DNA from: Paraconiothyrium sp. Pb-2020
Taxonomy: Eukaryota; Ascomycota; Dothideomycetes; Pleosporales; Didymosphaeriaceae
DNA length: 64,000 nt
Direction: 5' to 3'
Assembly (NCBI GenBank): GCA_022419385.1
Contig: JAJUBI010000001.1
Span: forward strand, 1,984,001 to 2,048,000
Shown: piece after piece, positions 11,309-22,189 of the stretch
Layout of the letters: each line of letters begins with the position of its first letter
Numbering within the stretch: the stretch's first letter is position 1
Notes under the pieces: model-generated
Database searches by the model: none
What the model was told of the DNA's origin: nothing
Seen by the model: the letters and a program-made list of their open reading frames with translations, nothing else
Position numbers and translations under genes: made by a program

Positions 11309-12920
11309 ATGTCTTATTATCGGGGCAGCAGTATCACAATGGCGCTCCCAACTACGGTGCCCCGCCTCCACAGCAGAACTACGGTCCGCCCCAAGGCTAC
11401 CCGGCACCGACCTATGGTGCTCCGTGAGTGATGGCATCGGACCTCGTCGCGAAGCAATGCTGACGGCTATCGGGCAGGCCTCCACAGCAGTACGGCGGAT
11501 ACCAACATTCGCCCTCGCCACAACCGCCCTACAACGGCGGCTACCAGCAAGGCCCGCCGCCGCAACAGTACGGATACCAGCAGGTGCGCTACCCACAAGG
11601 ACATGTGTCCAAGACACCGCGAAGCTAACGCCTCATAGACCCCGCCACCCCAGCAGTATGGAGGTTATGGAGCACCACCTCCACAGCCTCATCAACAACA
11701 ACCGTATCAGCCACCCGTAGGTTCGCATACTGCTCTCCGTGACCATCGGCTGACAGAACCAGCGCCACAAATGCAGCAGCAGCGCATCGCGGCACCCCCA
11801 CCCACCACCAACAACGCCTCAAAACTTCGGTCACAATGCCCCGGCGGCTATACGTACCAGTATTCGGCTTGTAATGGACGTCGGAAAGCGCTACTCGGGG
11901 TATCAACTACTTCGGCCAGCGCGGGCAGCTGCGAGGCTGCATCAACGACGTGAAGAACATGAGCACATACTTGAACAGCCACTTCAATTACAAGCGGGAG
12001 GACATGGTCCTCCTGACCGACGACCAGCAGAATCCCATGAGCCAGCCCACCAAAGCCAACATCTTGCGGGCAATGCACTGGCTAATAAAGGACGCTCGGC
12101 CAAACGATTCGCTATTCTTCCACTACTCAGGTACGATATAGCAAATCCCGCGTCCTCAATCATACTGACGGCAGTAGGACATGGCGGTCAGACGAAGGAT
12201 CTTGACGGCGACGAAGACGACGGTTACGACGAGGTCATTTATCCTGTTGATTTCCGAACTGCGGGTCACATCGTTGACGACGAGATGCATCGTATAATGG
12301 TCAGTCCCCTGCAGCCAGGTGTGCGGTTGACGGCCATCTTCGACTCCTGCCACTCTGGATCTGCGCTCGACCTGCCGTACATTTATTCCACTTCTGGTGT
12401 GGTCAAGGAGCCGAATCTGGCAAAGGAGGCTGGCCAGGGGTTGCTGGGTATTATGTCATCCTATGCTCGGAACGATATTGGCGGCATGATGTCGACGGCT
12501 AGCAGTCTGTTTAAGAAGGTTACCACCGGGGACAAGGTGAGAGAGAAGAACTTGAGGACCAAAACGAGCCCGGCAGATGTTATCATGTGGAGTGGCTCGA
12601 AAGATACACAGACATCGTAAGTCTTGCTAGCTGAGGTTTCGAGAAGTGGACATGCTGACAACATCCAAGCGCCGATGCATCTATCGCGGGCGAGGCCACC
12701 GGTGCCATGTCCTGGGCTTTTGTCACTTCGCTCAAGAAGAATCCGAACCAGAGCTATGTGCAATTGCTGAACAGCATCCGCGATGAGCTCCAGCAAAAGT
12801 ACAGTCAGAAGCCGCAACTAAGTTGCAGTCATCCCCTAGGTAAGTCATCGTCGCATTGATCAAGTTAAAACATGTTCTGATCTCGACAATAAAGATGTCG
12901 ACCTTCAATACCGAATGTAA
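11309..12920 (+). CDS. Metacaspase (type I), with apparent frameshifts in the first third
   Basis: A calcium-dependent Arg/Lys-specific cysteine peptidase linked to proteostasis and cell death. Exons read as 11309-11423, 11478-11583, 11639-11716, 11757-12130, 12178-12616, 12670-12839 and 12895-12920, all with GT-AG introns of 40-55 nt. The N-terminal prodomain is rich in Pro, Gln, Tyr and Gly. The catalytic His lies in HYSGHGGQ, formed across the intron 12131-12177, and the catalytic Cys in DSCHSGS. The C-terminal part is intact and ends DVDLQYRM. The first part is not open in one frame. Shifts of one base are needed near 11322-11325, 11839-11842 and 11897-11900, each a run of four G or C. 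The last falls in the first strand of the p20 core. The phase at 11757 is also uncertain. This is either sequence error or a young pseudogene; the undamaged catalytic half favours error. Confidence 0.85.
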
Positions 12921-13682
12921 AGCTGTCTGAAGCGGATTGGAGAACGAGAGGCGTCCTACATTGACATTTTGCGCATTTGGCTTGGTATGGGATCGGGAAA
13001 GGAAAAGGCATTGGGTTTCATGGCTGACGAATGGTTCTGGTTGTACTTCAATTGTATATAGTTCATCGAGCGAGCGTACGACTCACTGAAGCGACAGAAC
13101 GAATGGGGTATCGTCTGTAAGATTCGCAAGGTCGGAATCAAGAATTGTTCTTTACATATATTCTGTCGTCGCCCTGTTAGTCGTCCATATGTAAGATCTC
13201 TTTGGATGACTTCCCACAACTTGGACGGTATTCTGCCAAGCTGGGGAAGGACACCAATTAATAGCCTCCAACATAGTTTGTAACACGGTGGTGTTAGATA
13301 ACCCGGTGAAACGAAACGGACACCTTGGCACGGGCCACGAGATCGACATCTGGGGTTCGCACCGAAAGAGGACCGCGCGCGACTCGTCCTCCTCGAAAGC
13401 AACCACCATGCGTCCTCCCGCAAAGCCGCCGGTGCGCTACACCCCTAATCAGTCATAGAGACACCTGTTTAGCTCCGTTGTGTGTGAGAGCAAGTTCCGT
13501 TACTGTTCTTATGCGCGAAGAATCCAACAACGTCGGAACGTTGCGGAAGGCTCCGAAGCATTCGCAGGCGCATCGAGCCTACCTTCGTACGTCTACTGCG
13601 AGATGCCGACGTAAAGAGCAAGGACGAAAGCCCTCTTAATCACTCTGCGCAAACTAGGCCTCACAGCCACGCATCGGTCACT
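12921..13682. other. Intergenic region, metacaspase to DUF2434-like gene
   Basis: Contains the metacaspase 3' UTR and the promoter of the next plus-strand gene. Nothing else is supported. Confidence 0.4.
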
Positions 13683-15200
13683 ATGCCACTCCTCCCGTTC
13701 ACGCCGGACGCCGACGACATTTCCATGACAACCATAAACGGCGTGCAATTCAGCATCCGCGCCCTCAGCACGTATCATTACTCCCATTACACAAACAACA
13801 CCATCTCCAACGGCTCAGATTGCTACCTTACCTTCGACGCCTTCAAGCCCCACATGCTCGAGAACGGCACCTGGCTCCACGCAACAACATGCTACATCCC
13901 GTATTACGGCATCTCCTCACGCGGCGTAACTAGCATCGTGTTCGGTGTTCTCTTCGGTCTAAGCATCATGTTCACACTGATGAACCTCAAGAAGCACGGC
14001 GCGCAGCATCTACGCGAGGACAAGAGGTTCAGGCTAGTGGGAAGGAGATGGCAATGGTACTGGATGCTCTTCGTCTCCGCCTCCGCAATGATCAGCCTGT
14101 TCACCGGCGTCGATGTGGATAGGTATTATCTACAGCAGATGCCGATTATGCTTCAATGCTTGTTCTTCATGCTGATGTTGCCGGCAGGGCTGGCGAGTGT
14201 GTGGGAGGGGACGCGGCATTGGGGGAGCTGGGAAGAGCGGCAAATCGTAGATGCGGATCCGTATGGCCTTTCCCAAACCGACCGGCGGGCGAGGATAGAG
14301 TTCTACACCCCGCTCATCTTCTATCTATTTGCGTGGCTGAATTTCTTCCTTACGATCCCGAAGAGTTGGACAGGCGTGCAAAGGCAAAATACACCTGAGC
14401 AAACAATGGATATTGCACGGCCAGTGGCAACAGATCTCCGTAATAAAGCGGGTGCGATCCTTGCAGTAGCTGCGTGGGCTACCATCCTCTTCTCTCTCAC
14501 GAACTCCCTCCGCGCTTTCAAGAACGGCAATCTAGCGGCATGCCCCAAAAAACTCTTTATCAACATGCTACTCTTAGGCATACGCGTCGCCTACGGCATC
14601 GCAGCCTCCTTCTCTTGGTCCATCTCCCTCTTCAATCAAGCAGTGCCCGTCGCCTACCCCTTCGCTCTAGGCTATGCACCATTCCTTCTAATCGTCCTCA
14701 CGTATAACGGCTTTGGCTTTCTTGAGGAGAACGAAGACAAGCAACTCATTGCGCAGCGCGTCGCCCGCGGCCGTGTACACGATGCTGAGCTCAATCTTGT
14801 GAAGAAGCCGAGTTGGTGGAGCAGGCACATGGCTGCCCGATTCGCCGATCATGATCAAAGGTTAAGAGACATGACCGTGGAAGTCGGTGGCGGGAGACCG
14901 ACTGCTAGAAACCTTGGGAGGGCCGTCGAGATGGGTAACATGAGCGTCAAGCAGAGCAGTGGGAGTAGACCGGTGCAGGATCCATTTAGGGATGAGAGTC
15001 CTGAGGGCGGGACAGGGACGGGTACAGGTGCGTGTACGGATTCGGGTACGGATACGCAGCTGAAGGCCAGCAGGCCTTCGGTGGCTAGAGGAGTCAGTGA
15101 GACGAGGAGTAAGCGGATGGACAAGACAGGGCAGAAGATAATGTCGCAGCTTGCGGAACCGGCTCCGCCGCAGAGAATCAGGAGCATGCTGGATGTGTAA
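13683..15200 (+). CDS. Seven-helix membrane protein, DUF2434-like
   Basis: A single exon of 505 aa, function unknown. The N-terminal 75 residues are outside-like, with N-glycosylation sequons (NGS, NGT) and paired cysteines (DCY, TCY). About seven hydrophobic helices follow, near residues 80-100, 120-140, 155-175, 215-235, 260-280, 295-320 and 325-345. After them come the motif TYNGFGFLEENEDKQ and a cytosolic tail with a Gly/Thr-rich low-complexity stretch at about 440-460. The layout resembles the fungal DUF2434 family, which is found in filamentous ascomycetes and has no assigned role. The ATG at 13683 is the first in frame and precedes the conserved-looking ectodomain. I am confident it is a real gene, less so about the family name. 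Confidence 0.82.
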   Translation: MPLLPFTPDADDISMTTINGVQFSIRALSTYHYSHYTNNTISNGSDCYLTFDAFKPHMLENGTWLHATTCYIPYYGISSRGVTSIVFGVLFGLSIMFTLMNLKKHGAQHLREDKRFRLVGRRWQWYWMLFVSASAMISLFTGVDVDRYYLQQMPIMLQCLFFMLMLPAGLASVWEGTRHWGSWEERQIVDADPYGLSQTDRRARIEFYTPLIFYLFAWLNFFLTIPKSWTGVQRQNTPEQTMDIARPVATDLRNKAGAILAVAAWATILFSLTNSLRAFKNGNLAACPKKLFINMLLLGIRVAYGIAASFSWSISLFNQAVPVAYPFALGYAPFLLIVLTYNGFGFLEENEDKQLIAQRVARGRVHDAELNLVKKPSWWSRHMAARFADHDQRLRDMTVEVGGGRPTARNLGRAVEMGNMSVKQSSGSRPVQDPFRDESPEGGTGTGTGACTDSGTDTQLKASRPSVARGVSETRSKRMDKTGQKIMSQLAEPAPPQRIRSMLDV

Positions 15201-17060
15201 AGCTCATGGTAGATGTCATTGCTGTTATTTCTGAATTCGGCGTGCTAAGGCGTGAGGCTCTTGCATAAAGAAGCATTGCAATGTTACGATAGCAAAGATA
15301 CGATCGGTACACCATCTGCGCGAGTTGGTGTGCTCTACATACATGAGAGCATGGCAATACAGACTACGTTGATCACGCTGAATCACATAAGCTTGACCCG
15401 GGCATGTTTCTATCCACATTCTTCGTTACTGGGGCGGCTGACTAGTCCTTGGCGTCGCCTGCGTCATAATCAGCACCGAAGATATCCCTCCCACCGGTTT
15501 GAAGAAGGCATTTGATAGGAATCGTCCAACATTCAAGCTTGGATAGAGAACGACTGAAACGACCGATCGGCAAATTATAACTCGCAGTGAGGATTCACAT
15601 CGTAGATGCTAATGAGAACCGTGACTCCTTGAGAATTAGTATAGACACGAGAAGACTGCAGAGTACAGCGATTATATCACTTTATGTGGCGTGGTAGTTT
15701 TAATCTGTGTCGCTTCTTGTGGCGTTGCTAACCTCTAACATTAGTACCGCGTAATCAAGACATCCACGACACCCTAGGACGACAGCGAGCATAAAGCTGA
15801 GATTAAGAGCCACGGGCCATACAGATCCTAATATAATCAAGGAATCTCATATATTAGGATTAAAACGCGAAGCTAACGTTTCGAGGGGTATTTAAACAAA
15901 CTGTGTCTAAACTTAGCTTTCTAGGGCTGCTGTTCGAGGTTTCTCAAACATTAACACCAATATGACATCTATGTCAGAGTTTTCTGCTCTTTTATCCTAC
16001 CCGCTTTCTAGGGCGGATAAGCGCGTCCAGGTGCTCTTGATTATGGGTGTAAACTACTATTATTCTTCTGTCAAGGCTGCTACTTTATCGTGTAAGCGGT
16101 ATCTCTCAATCTAGATAGAGCGTAGAAGGGCGTAGACTTGAACGGCCTTGCGCGGATAGAGATTGTACTAGCTTGCCGTTTCTCTAGTAATCTACTCGCT
16201 ATCATTAGTCTTACCAACTTCTTTTCTAATTTAACATCAACCAGTTCTAGTCATCTATCACTGCCGCTTATAAGGAATTGACCTGACGGATATAAACCGA
16301 AAAGAGCCATTGGTAACTCGAGAGGTAGTATCTCACATTGTGTTCAGATCGGTGCCATACACATAAAGGCTATACTGGAATGCCGCAGAGGCTACACACA
16401 TGATAGCATGAGGACTAGAGGCGAACGTCACAGTTGGACAAGCAACGAGGCTACATATACAGCACGTGTTCGAATATTCGTATGCGAGTTTCATGCCCTC
16501 AGCCGCACCCATATGTGCAGTGCGGAACCACCATATGTGCCTGATTCCAACTTAACTGGTAGCAACGGGATAAGGTTGAGTGCTTACATCTTTCGTAATC
16601 AAAGAGGTCAATAGCTCTTGCCGACTGAACCGATGTACGATGTGTTCAGTGCTAAATCATGTTAGCTGCTAGGCTGCTGCTTGATGCGAAGCGTGATATA
16701 GGTAGAGTGGGAGATCGCTGCCATGGTGACGCCTGGTAACCATCATGTCCAATATTTTTGGAGGGCGGAAATGTGTGTCGAATTCTCCCATGCGCCATGC
16801 AAAACCGCTGTTCATCCTATGATAGACGCCAAAGAACAGCCACTTGTCATCCTTGCGTTACCCATATCAGGGTGACAAAATAGGCTGAGAACCTCCCCGA
16901 GGGCCACCATTTCCTTTTCGTCCTCCACCCCCACTCCCTTGCAGCCCGAATGACCTCACACCGGCTCACTAACCTTCCATTGCGTCGGCTTCCGCTCCTC
17001 CCTCCGATCATCCATACTCAGACCCAAGGTCATTTCATATGTTTTTGTAACGCCAGGTTC
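15201..17060. other. Intergenic region with an AT-rich, degenerate-looking core
   Basis: By eye, about 15540-16300 is clearly richer in A, T and TpA steps than its flanks, with many stops in all frames. A 50-codon ATG-started reading frame lies at 15962-16114 and does not match anything I know. A perfect 9-base inverted repeat (CCTAATATA / TATATTAGG) lies at 15827-15835 and 15850-15858. This fits a decayed, possibly RIP-mutated insertion, but no transposase can be read. Confidence 0.4.
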
Positions 17061-18829
17061 CTATCCCGTGCCAGCGCCGCTCGCCCTGCCCCTCACGATT
17101 CCCAAGCCCCTGTGAGCCGCATCCCTATCGCTGACACTGCTCCTCCGTCCAAAAGATCGGCTCATACTCTCACTCCTCGAGCTATCTATGCTTCTACGCA
17201 TGCTAGAACTGCTGCTGCGCCGTCTTGCTCTCCGTGCTTCATCGGGGTCGTGAGGGTTTAAACCGCTCGCGCGGGCGAAAAGGTTGAGAATGTCTGTGAG
17301 ACTAACAACACCGCTGAGGCGACCTGACAGGCTGGCGCCTGGTATGGCGTTCGCTGATATAGCAGGTGCAGCAGCACCAGAGAGGAGGGGAGACGAGGCA
17401 GAGAGTGGTGCTGGTGCTGCCGATGGAAGCGATGCAAGGGGTGAAGGAAGAGGCATCACAGCGGGAGTGATTGAAGGGGTTGGTGGTCCAGATGATGCGG
17501 GAGATGGAGCATCTACGATCCACATGCGGTGTGAGCGGGTGGCGACAAGTTTGGCGACGGTGTGTGCGAGAGTTGAATAAGGGGTAATATGAAATACTGG
17601 GAACGAGTCTTTTCCGTCGTTGACACCACGCTCGCTGAGGATGACGCCTATGAAGTGGATGCAAGAGGAGCGCAGAAGCGGTAAAGATGTGGTTTTAGTG
17701 AGGAGCTAGAGCAATTAGTATACGACAATAGATCAGGCCATGGGAACTAACTCGAACGTCGACATGTGAGATGTTGCCAATGACATTATTCTGAGCGTCC
17801 AGAACTGGTAGAGAGGTGACGCCCTCATTGTTCATCAATTCGAGAGCATCAGTCAGGGGTTTGTCGCCGCTGAACCTCGTTAGCATGGGCATGAAACTCT
17901 GGATTACACCATGAAGTCTGGTGTAACACATGCCACAGCGCTTGATCACTTACTTGATTGCGATGACCGACTGCGTCCCAAGGTTGAGTTCTTTGATAAG
18001 CGAAGGGTATAGCTGGTTCACCACTGGAAAGCTCTGCCTGTTATCCCAGAAGAATTGCAGTAGGCGTAACTGCGTGAGGATACCAATCACGTCCGTAGTC
18101 CCCTCCTTCACGACCAAGACGCGATGTACCCCGCTGCCGAATACCTCCATGGCCTTGGTCAAGTCGGCTGACGCAGGCAGCGTTATCAAGGGCTCCTTCC
18201 TGCCCAGCTCTCTCACATCCTTGAGCGGTATAGGCCTGCCTTCGCGACCCTTCTTGGCAAGCTCATCGAAAGACTTGACGTCTCCTTCGTCGGGATGTGC
18301 TAAGCCGACAACAAGCAGGAGGTAGCTATTCAAGTCGCTGTAGTCGAAGGTGCCGATGGCCGTGGAGGATGATTTGTCTTCGCGGAGCAGGATAACGTTG
18401 GGTGCACCAGAATCTATGAGTAACTGACTCCAATTAGCACTTTCTCCGTGCCGTTGTCTAGGTACTCACATTTGTCGCCTCCTCGACGCTGGTATCGAGC
18501 TCGGCGAAGCGGACCTGCTTCTCGTCCACGATTTCGCCCACCTGCACCGTCTTCCAGTCCCGCGCTGCGAATTTGGGATCGCCGCCCTTTGTAGGCGGGT
18601 TGTTCAATAGATCTTGCAGCGCCTGCTGTGAGAGGGATGGTTGGCGGGAGGCACGCGGCGAGTGCGGCAGTCCGCGCATATTCTCTGCGAAGCTTGAGCG
18701 GTGACCGGCGTGCGGGCTCGAACCCATCTGGAGCGGAGCGGGCGGTGACCTCGGCGACGCGGCGTTGGCGAGCGAGCGCAGCGGTGCATCCTCGCTGCCG
18801 GTGGCATTAGGGTTCGCGTGGTCCGCCAT
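17061..18829 (-). CDS. sds23: Sds23-like CBS-domain protein
   Basis: Sds23/Moc1 proteins bind nucleotides through CBS domains. In yeasts they restrain PP2A-like phosphatases and link nutrient state to mitosis and mating. Four exons give 530 aa: 18470-18829, 17954-18423, 17752-17869 and 17061-17705. Introns are 18424-18469 (46 nt), 17870-17953 (84 nt, branch ATGCTAACG) and 17706-17751 (46 nt, branch ATACTAAT). All splice in phase; the second junction yields VIAINGDKPL. The N-terminal 100 residues are Ser/Pro-rich. CBS-like segments include HRVLVVKEG, GVTSLPVLDAQNNVIGNIS and SHRMWIVDAPS. A low-complexity Ala/Pro/Ser insert lies in the last CBS region, before GVVSLTDILNLFAR and an Arg/Ser tail. 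Order and motifs fit Sds23 well. Confidence 0.88.
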
Positions 18830-20377
18830 TGCGGCCGTGCGATATCAGAGGGAGATGTTTGGTGCGGGGTGCGCGGGGGGACGGTGACGATGCAGTGTAT
18901 GCGGTGATGTGTACTGTTCGGGCGAGCAAGGGAGGCGATATGGGTCTTGCTGTGGTCCAATGTACGTGCAGAGCGAAGGCGCGGGCTATGCACAAGCAAA
19001 GGCTGTCATGGCAGCGAGCAGTGTGGAGAGGTGGAGGAGAGCTCCCGCCGCGTCAACGCAAACAGCAGGCGCGCCTCGTCTGATTGGCTGCGAGATCAGG
19101 CCGACGGCAGTGCATGGCCATGGGGAAGTTGAAACAGCATTCCCGACATGTTAACACGCAGACGAACTGTTGATTGTAAGCAGCTTTGCGTGGTGCCAAC
19201 CCGCAGGTGGGCGAGACATTCACGTGTTAGCGTCGGATGTCGATGGTGTCTCTTTCCCAACTCGACATGAGCGCTCCTGCCACTGGTGTAGCCAACCGCT
19301 TCGTGGTGCTGATGACCATGCATCCCAACGTCGCTCGAGCTTGCTTACGCGTGGTGAGGTCGCTGATGTGGATTCAGAGGTGGCTTGACACCATCTAGCT
19401 ACAGCTATACGAATTTCCAGCCGCCAAAGCAGGCTACGAATCAGAATTCGGAGTTATTCGAACCAACGAGCGTCCATCCAATCTAGATGTCGAGATCCTA
19501 AGAATACTGTACCCTTGGTAGCCCTGTCTGTGCAATTTATTCATTTCGGGCAACTTGCTCAAACGCATGGAAATACGGTGTTGCCTAGGTACCTTAGCAT
19601 GGTCAGTTGAAGGGTCTCTCATAGCGTGTGCTCATTGCTAATGCGACACTATAGTCGAAAGCTTGACTCGGGTGCTCATGTGATCTAACCCAGTTCACCT
19701 AAATCTTGGACGTGCAGAGGGTGTTGTCGTCAGCTCGACAACGAAATAACTGGATCCAGAAAGCTTTTGGAGAAGAGGAGCGGGAGACAGACTGCTTTCT
19801 CATTCATCTCTAAAAGTATAGACAAGCAGATCGACGTGTTAGGCATTGTCATCATCCATCGCGTTGTGTGCTGACAGATGAAGCCACGACTGCGACGCAT
19901 TGGCCACCAGGACACCAGCTGCAACCGCAACTCGACCTCGGTAGCACCACCCATCTTCAAGTATTGCGCAGCGTCTTCGTATCATTTGTATTCGGTTATC
20001 TACTATATCTCATGCGGCCTCTCCTGAATACCCCACGCCATGTACGCGTGCAAGGTTTCGCTCAAGCGCTATGGAAGCCGCGGTCAATGAACGTCCACAA
20101 AGAAAAGCTGGGAGCAGCAGTCGCCTTTGCTGTGCAACCAGATGGCACCAGTGACAAAGGCGAGAGCAAACCATCCGGGAGGCGAATTTTCAAAAACATC
20201 CATACAAACATGCCGCTATAGCTCGCGCGGAGCTTCAAAACGTTGACCGAGGCCCTTGAGGAGCACCAACACGATCGAAAGAGATGACCGGAAACCGTGG
20301 GTGTGAGCTACTCTTCTTTAGCTCGAGGACATTGAAATGGATGGAACCAATCTTTTACCACAGGCTTGTGCTTGAGG
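18830..20377. other. Intergenic region upstream of the Sds23-like gene
   Basis: The first few hundred bases should hold its promoter and 5' UTR; the rest is the 3' flank of the next minus-strand gene. No other gene is supported. Confidence 0.4.
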
Positions 20378-22189
20378 TTAAGTGGACAGGTCACGAGTGC
20401 TGGGCGGATCCTCGTTGTCATAGTCACGATCCATGGCGGTTGGCGCCTCGCTCTCGATAACTTCAACGTCGTCTTCTTGGGACTTCGCGGTCGTAACCTT
20501 CTCGACTGGCTGACCACGCAACTGCAACAGAGCCTTGCCCACTTCGACCTCGCGCGCGTCATAGGGTGGTATAGCGTTGGAGCTAGCACTGTCAACGATG
20601 CCGGGGCCCAGGGCCACCTGACCGTCGCCGGCCTTGCTGTTGGCCTGCGGGTTCTTGACGACCTGCTGCTCACCGATAGCACCTCCCCGAGAGAGCCCCA
20701 CGAGAATATTAGCGACCGCCTCCACGCGCTTATTCTCAAGCAGCTCACCTTGGTCAGGCAAGTCCTCGATATTACGGTAGCCATATTCCTTGCTGCCGTA
20801 AGCTGACGGACGGGCGAAGTTGTAGTACTGAATGATCTTGCTCGGACTAAGGGACCACCTGAACCTGATGTTCAAGATGTCTTGGATTTCTGGAAATCCC
20901 ATCTCAAAGAGGTCTCTACACACAACGATCGCCGTCATCTCCAGCTGCCTGAAGGGGGCGTCGCGGACAAAACGCGGCTGGGCGCTATCAAGGCTGAGTC
21001 GAGTAGATCGCTGAGCGGCCTCAACCGGACCCAGCGCGGTTTCGGCCGTAGTGACGGCACTCGAAGCTTGGCCTTTGCCTCCAGCGGCCTGGGTGTTTTG
21101 GTTGCTGTTTGCGTTGGTGTTATAGGATGCCTTCTCCTTCTTCGCCCCGCGCTTTTTACCTCTACGCTCCTCAGCTTCCGTCGGAACAGGGATGTCCTCT
21201 GGATCTTTGAGGCCGAAATGTTTGAGCTGTTTGGCGAGAGCAGCTATATGTCGCTTGCGAATCATTTCGACGCTGAGCCCATTTGGGAACTCCTCCTTGA
21301 AAGCCTTAACAGTTTCTTGGTAGCTCAAGCCCTTCTCGTCGCACAAAAAAGTGATTATCGAGTCCTCATAGGACATCGTACCATACCACGTCGAGGGATC
21401 TTCTTCTTGAGGCTGCCTCCCTTCGAGCTCGGGGGCATCTTGGTTCGAGCGCTTTGGCAAATTGATCGGCTTGAACGAGCGGTAAGGCAAGACTTGGTTC
21501 ACCTTTTCTTCTTCTTCCTCCTCTCCAATCACGTTGTTCTTAGGCATGGCCTTTCCCTCCAGATCGCCGCCTTCTCCAATATCCTGCGCCGGCTCGTCAT
21601 GTGTCGAGACCAAATGCTTCGAGCGCTTACGAGGCCCATCAGCTGGAGCGTTAGAGCGCTTGCGAGAAACAACGGCTGAGGTATTGTCTACGCCATCAGG
21701 CTCCTGCTGATCGATGGTATCCTCGCCGTGAATCCGTGCAATGGCAACCCCATGACCGTCAGCAGCCCGGCCATCAGCTGCTTGAGCATCAGAAAAGGAG
21801 GCAATCGGTTTGTTCGCGCTGTTCGAAGCAGTGGCAACCTCTCCGGATGATGTGGTTGATGTACGGACGGCCGAGGTGGACAAAAGCGAACCACGGGTGA
21901 TACTGACATCATCGTGGTCATTGTCTGAGAAGGTCGAATGCGCGCGCTGAGCAGAAGACGAAGCGAGCGAGCTGGGAGCGGATATGGCTTGTGCGTAGCT
22001 CCTCTCGAACGACATCTTCTCAGTGTAAGCGCCAGAAGAGAAAGCCATGGCGTTTCCAGGACCGTTGGGTTCGACGACGCCCTGTCCGGACGACATGACG
22101 GAATCAGGCTGCACAGTAGGTAAGCTACCGCTGTTGGCTTGCTCGGCAGGGAGCGCGGCCGTTTTGTCACGCCAGTCAGCGGACGACAT
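20378..22189 (-). CDS. Putative nuclear protein, unrecognised
   Basis: A single exon of 603 aa from the ATG at 22189 (MSSADWRD). An upstream in-frame extension of 14 codons lacks a clear better start. The N-terminal third is Ser/Ala/Asp-rich. A bipartite basic motif near residue 180 (RKRSN then PRKRSK) looks like a nuclear localisation signal. Two helical segments follow: about 275-330 (EDSIITFLCDEKGLSY through MIRKRHIAALAKQL), reminiscent of a Myb- or HTH-like fold, and about 415-460 (EMTAIVVCRDLFEMGFPE through PSKIIQYYNFA). The C terminus is acidic. The two helical blocks suggest a DNA- or chromatin-binding factor, but this is inference. The long uninterrupted frame and structured blocks make the gene itself secure. 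Confidence 0.8.
   Translation of the reverse strand: MSSADWRDKTAALPAEQANSGSLPTVQPDSVMSSGQGVVEPNGPGNAMAFSSGAYTEKMSFERSYAQAISAPSSLASSSAQRAHSTFSDNDHDDVSITRGSLLSTSAVRTSTTSSGEVATASNSANKPIASFSDAQAADGRAADGHGVAIARIHGEDTIDQQEPDGVDNTSAVVSRKRSNAPADGPRKRSKHLVSTHDEPAQDIGEGGDLEGKAMPKNNVIGEEEEEEKVNQVLPYRSFKPINLPKRSNQDAPELEGRQPQEEDPSTWYGTMSYEDSIITFLCDEKGLSYQETVKAFKEEFPNGLSVEMIRKRHIAALAKQLKHFGLKDPEDIPVPTEAEERRGKKRGAKKEKASYNTNANSNQNTQAAGGKGQASSAVTTAETALGPVEAAQRSTRLSLDSAQPRFVRDAPFRQLEMTAIVVCRDLFEMGFPEIQDILNIRFRWSLSPSKIIQYYNFARPSAYGSKEYGYRNIEDLPDQGELLENKRVEAVANILVGLSRGGAIGEQQVVKNPQANSKAGDGQVALGPGIVDSASSNAIPPYDAREVEVGKALLQLRGQPVEKVTTAKSQEDDVEVIESEAPTAMDRDYDNEDPPSTRDLST

Noticed and set aside
10842..11720. 292-codon frame on the plus strand over the metacaspase start
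   Set aside because: It runs through three introns of the metacaspase in the wrong frame and is a composition shadow.
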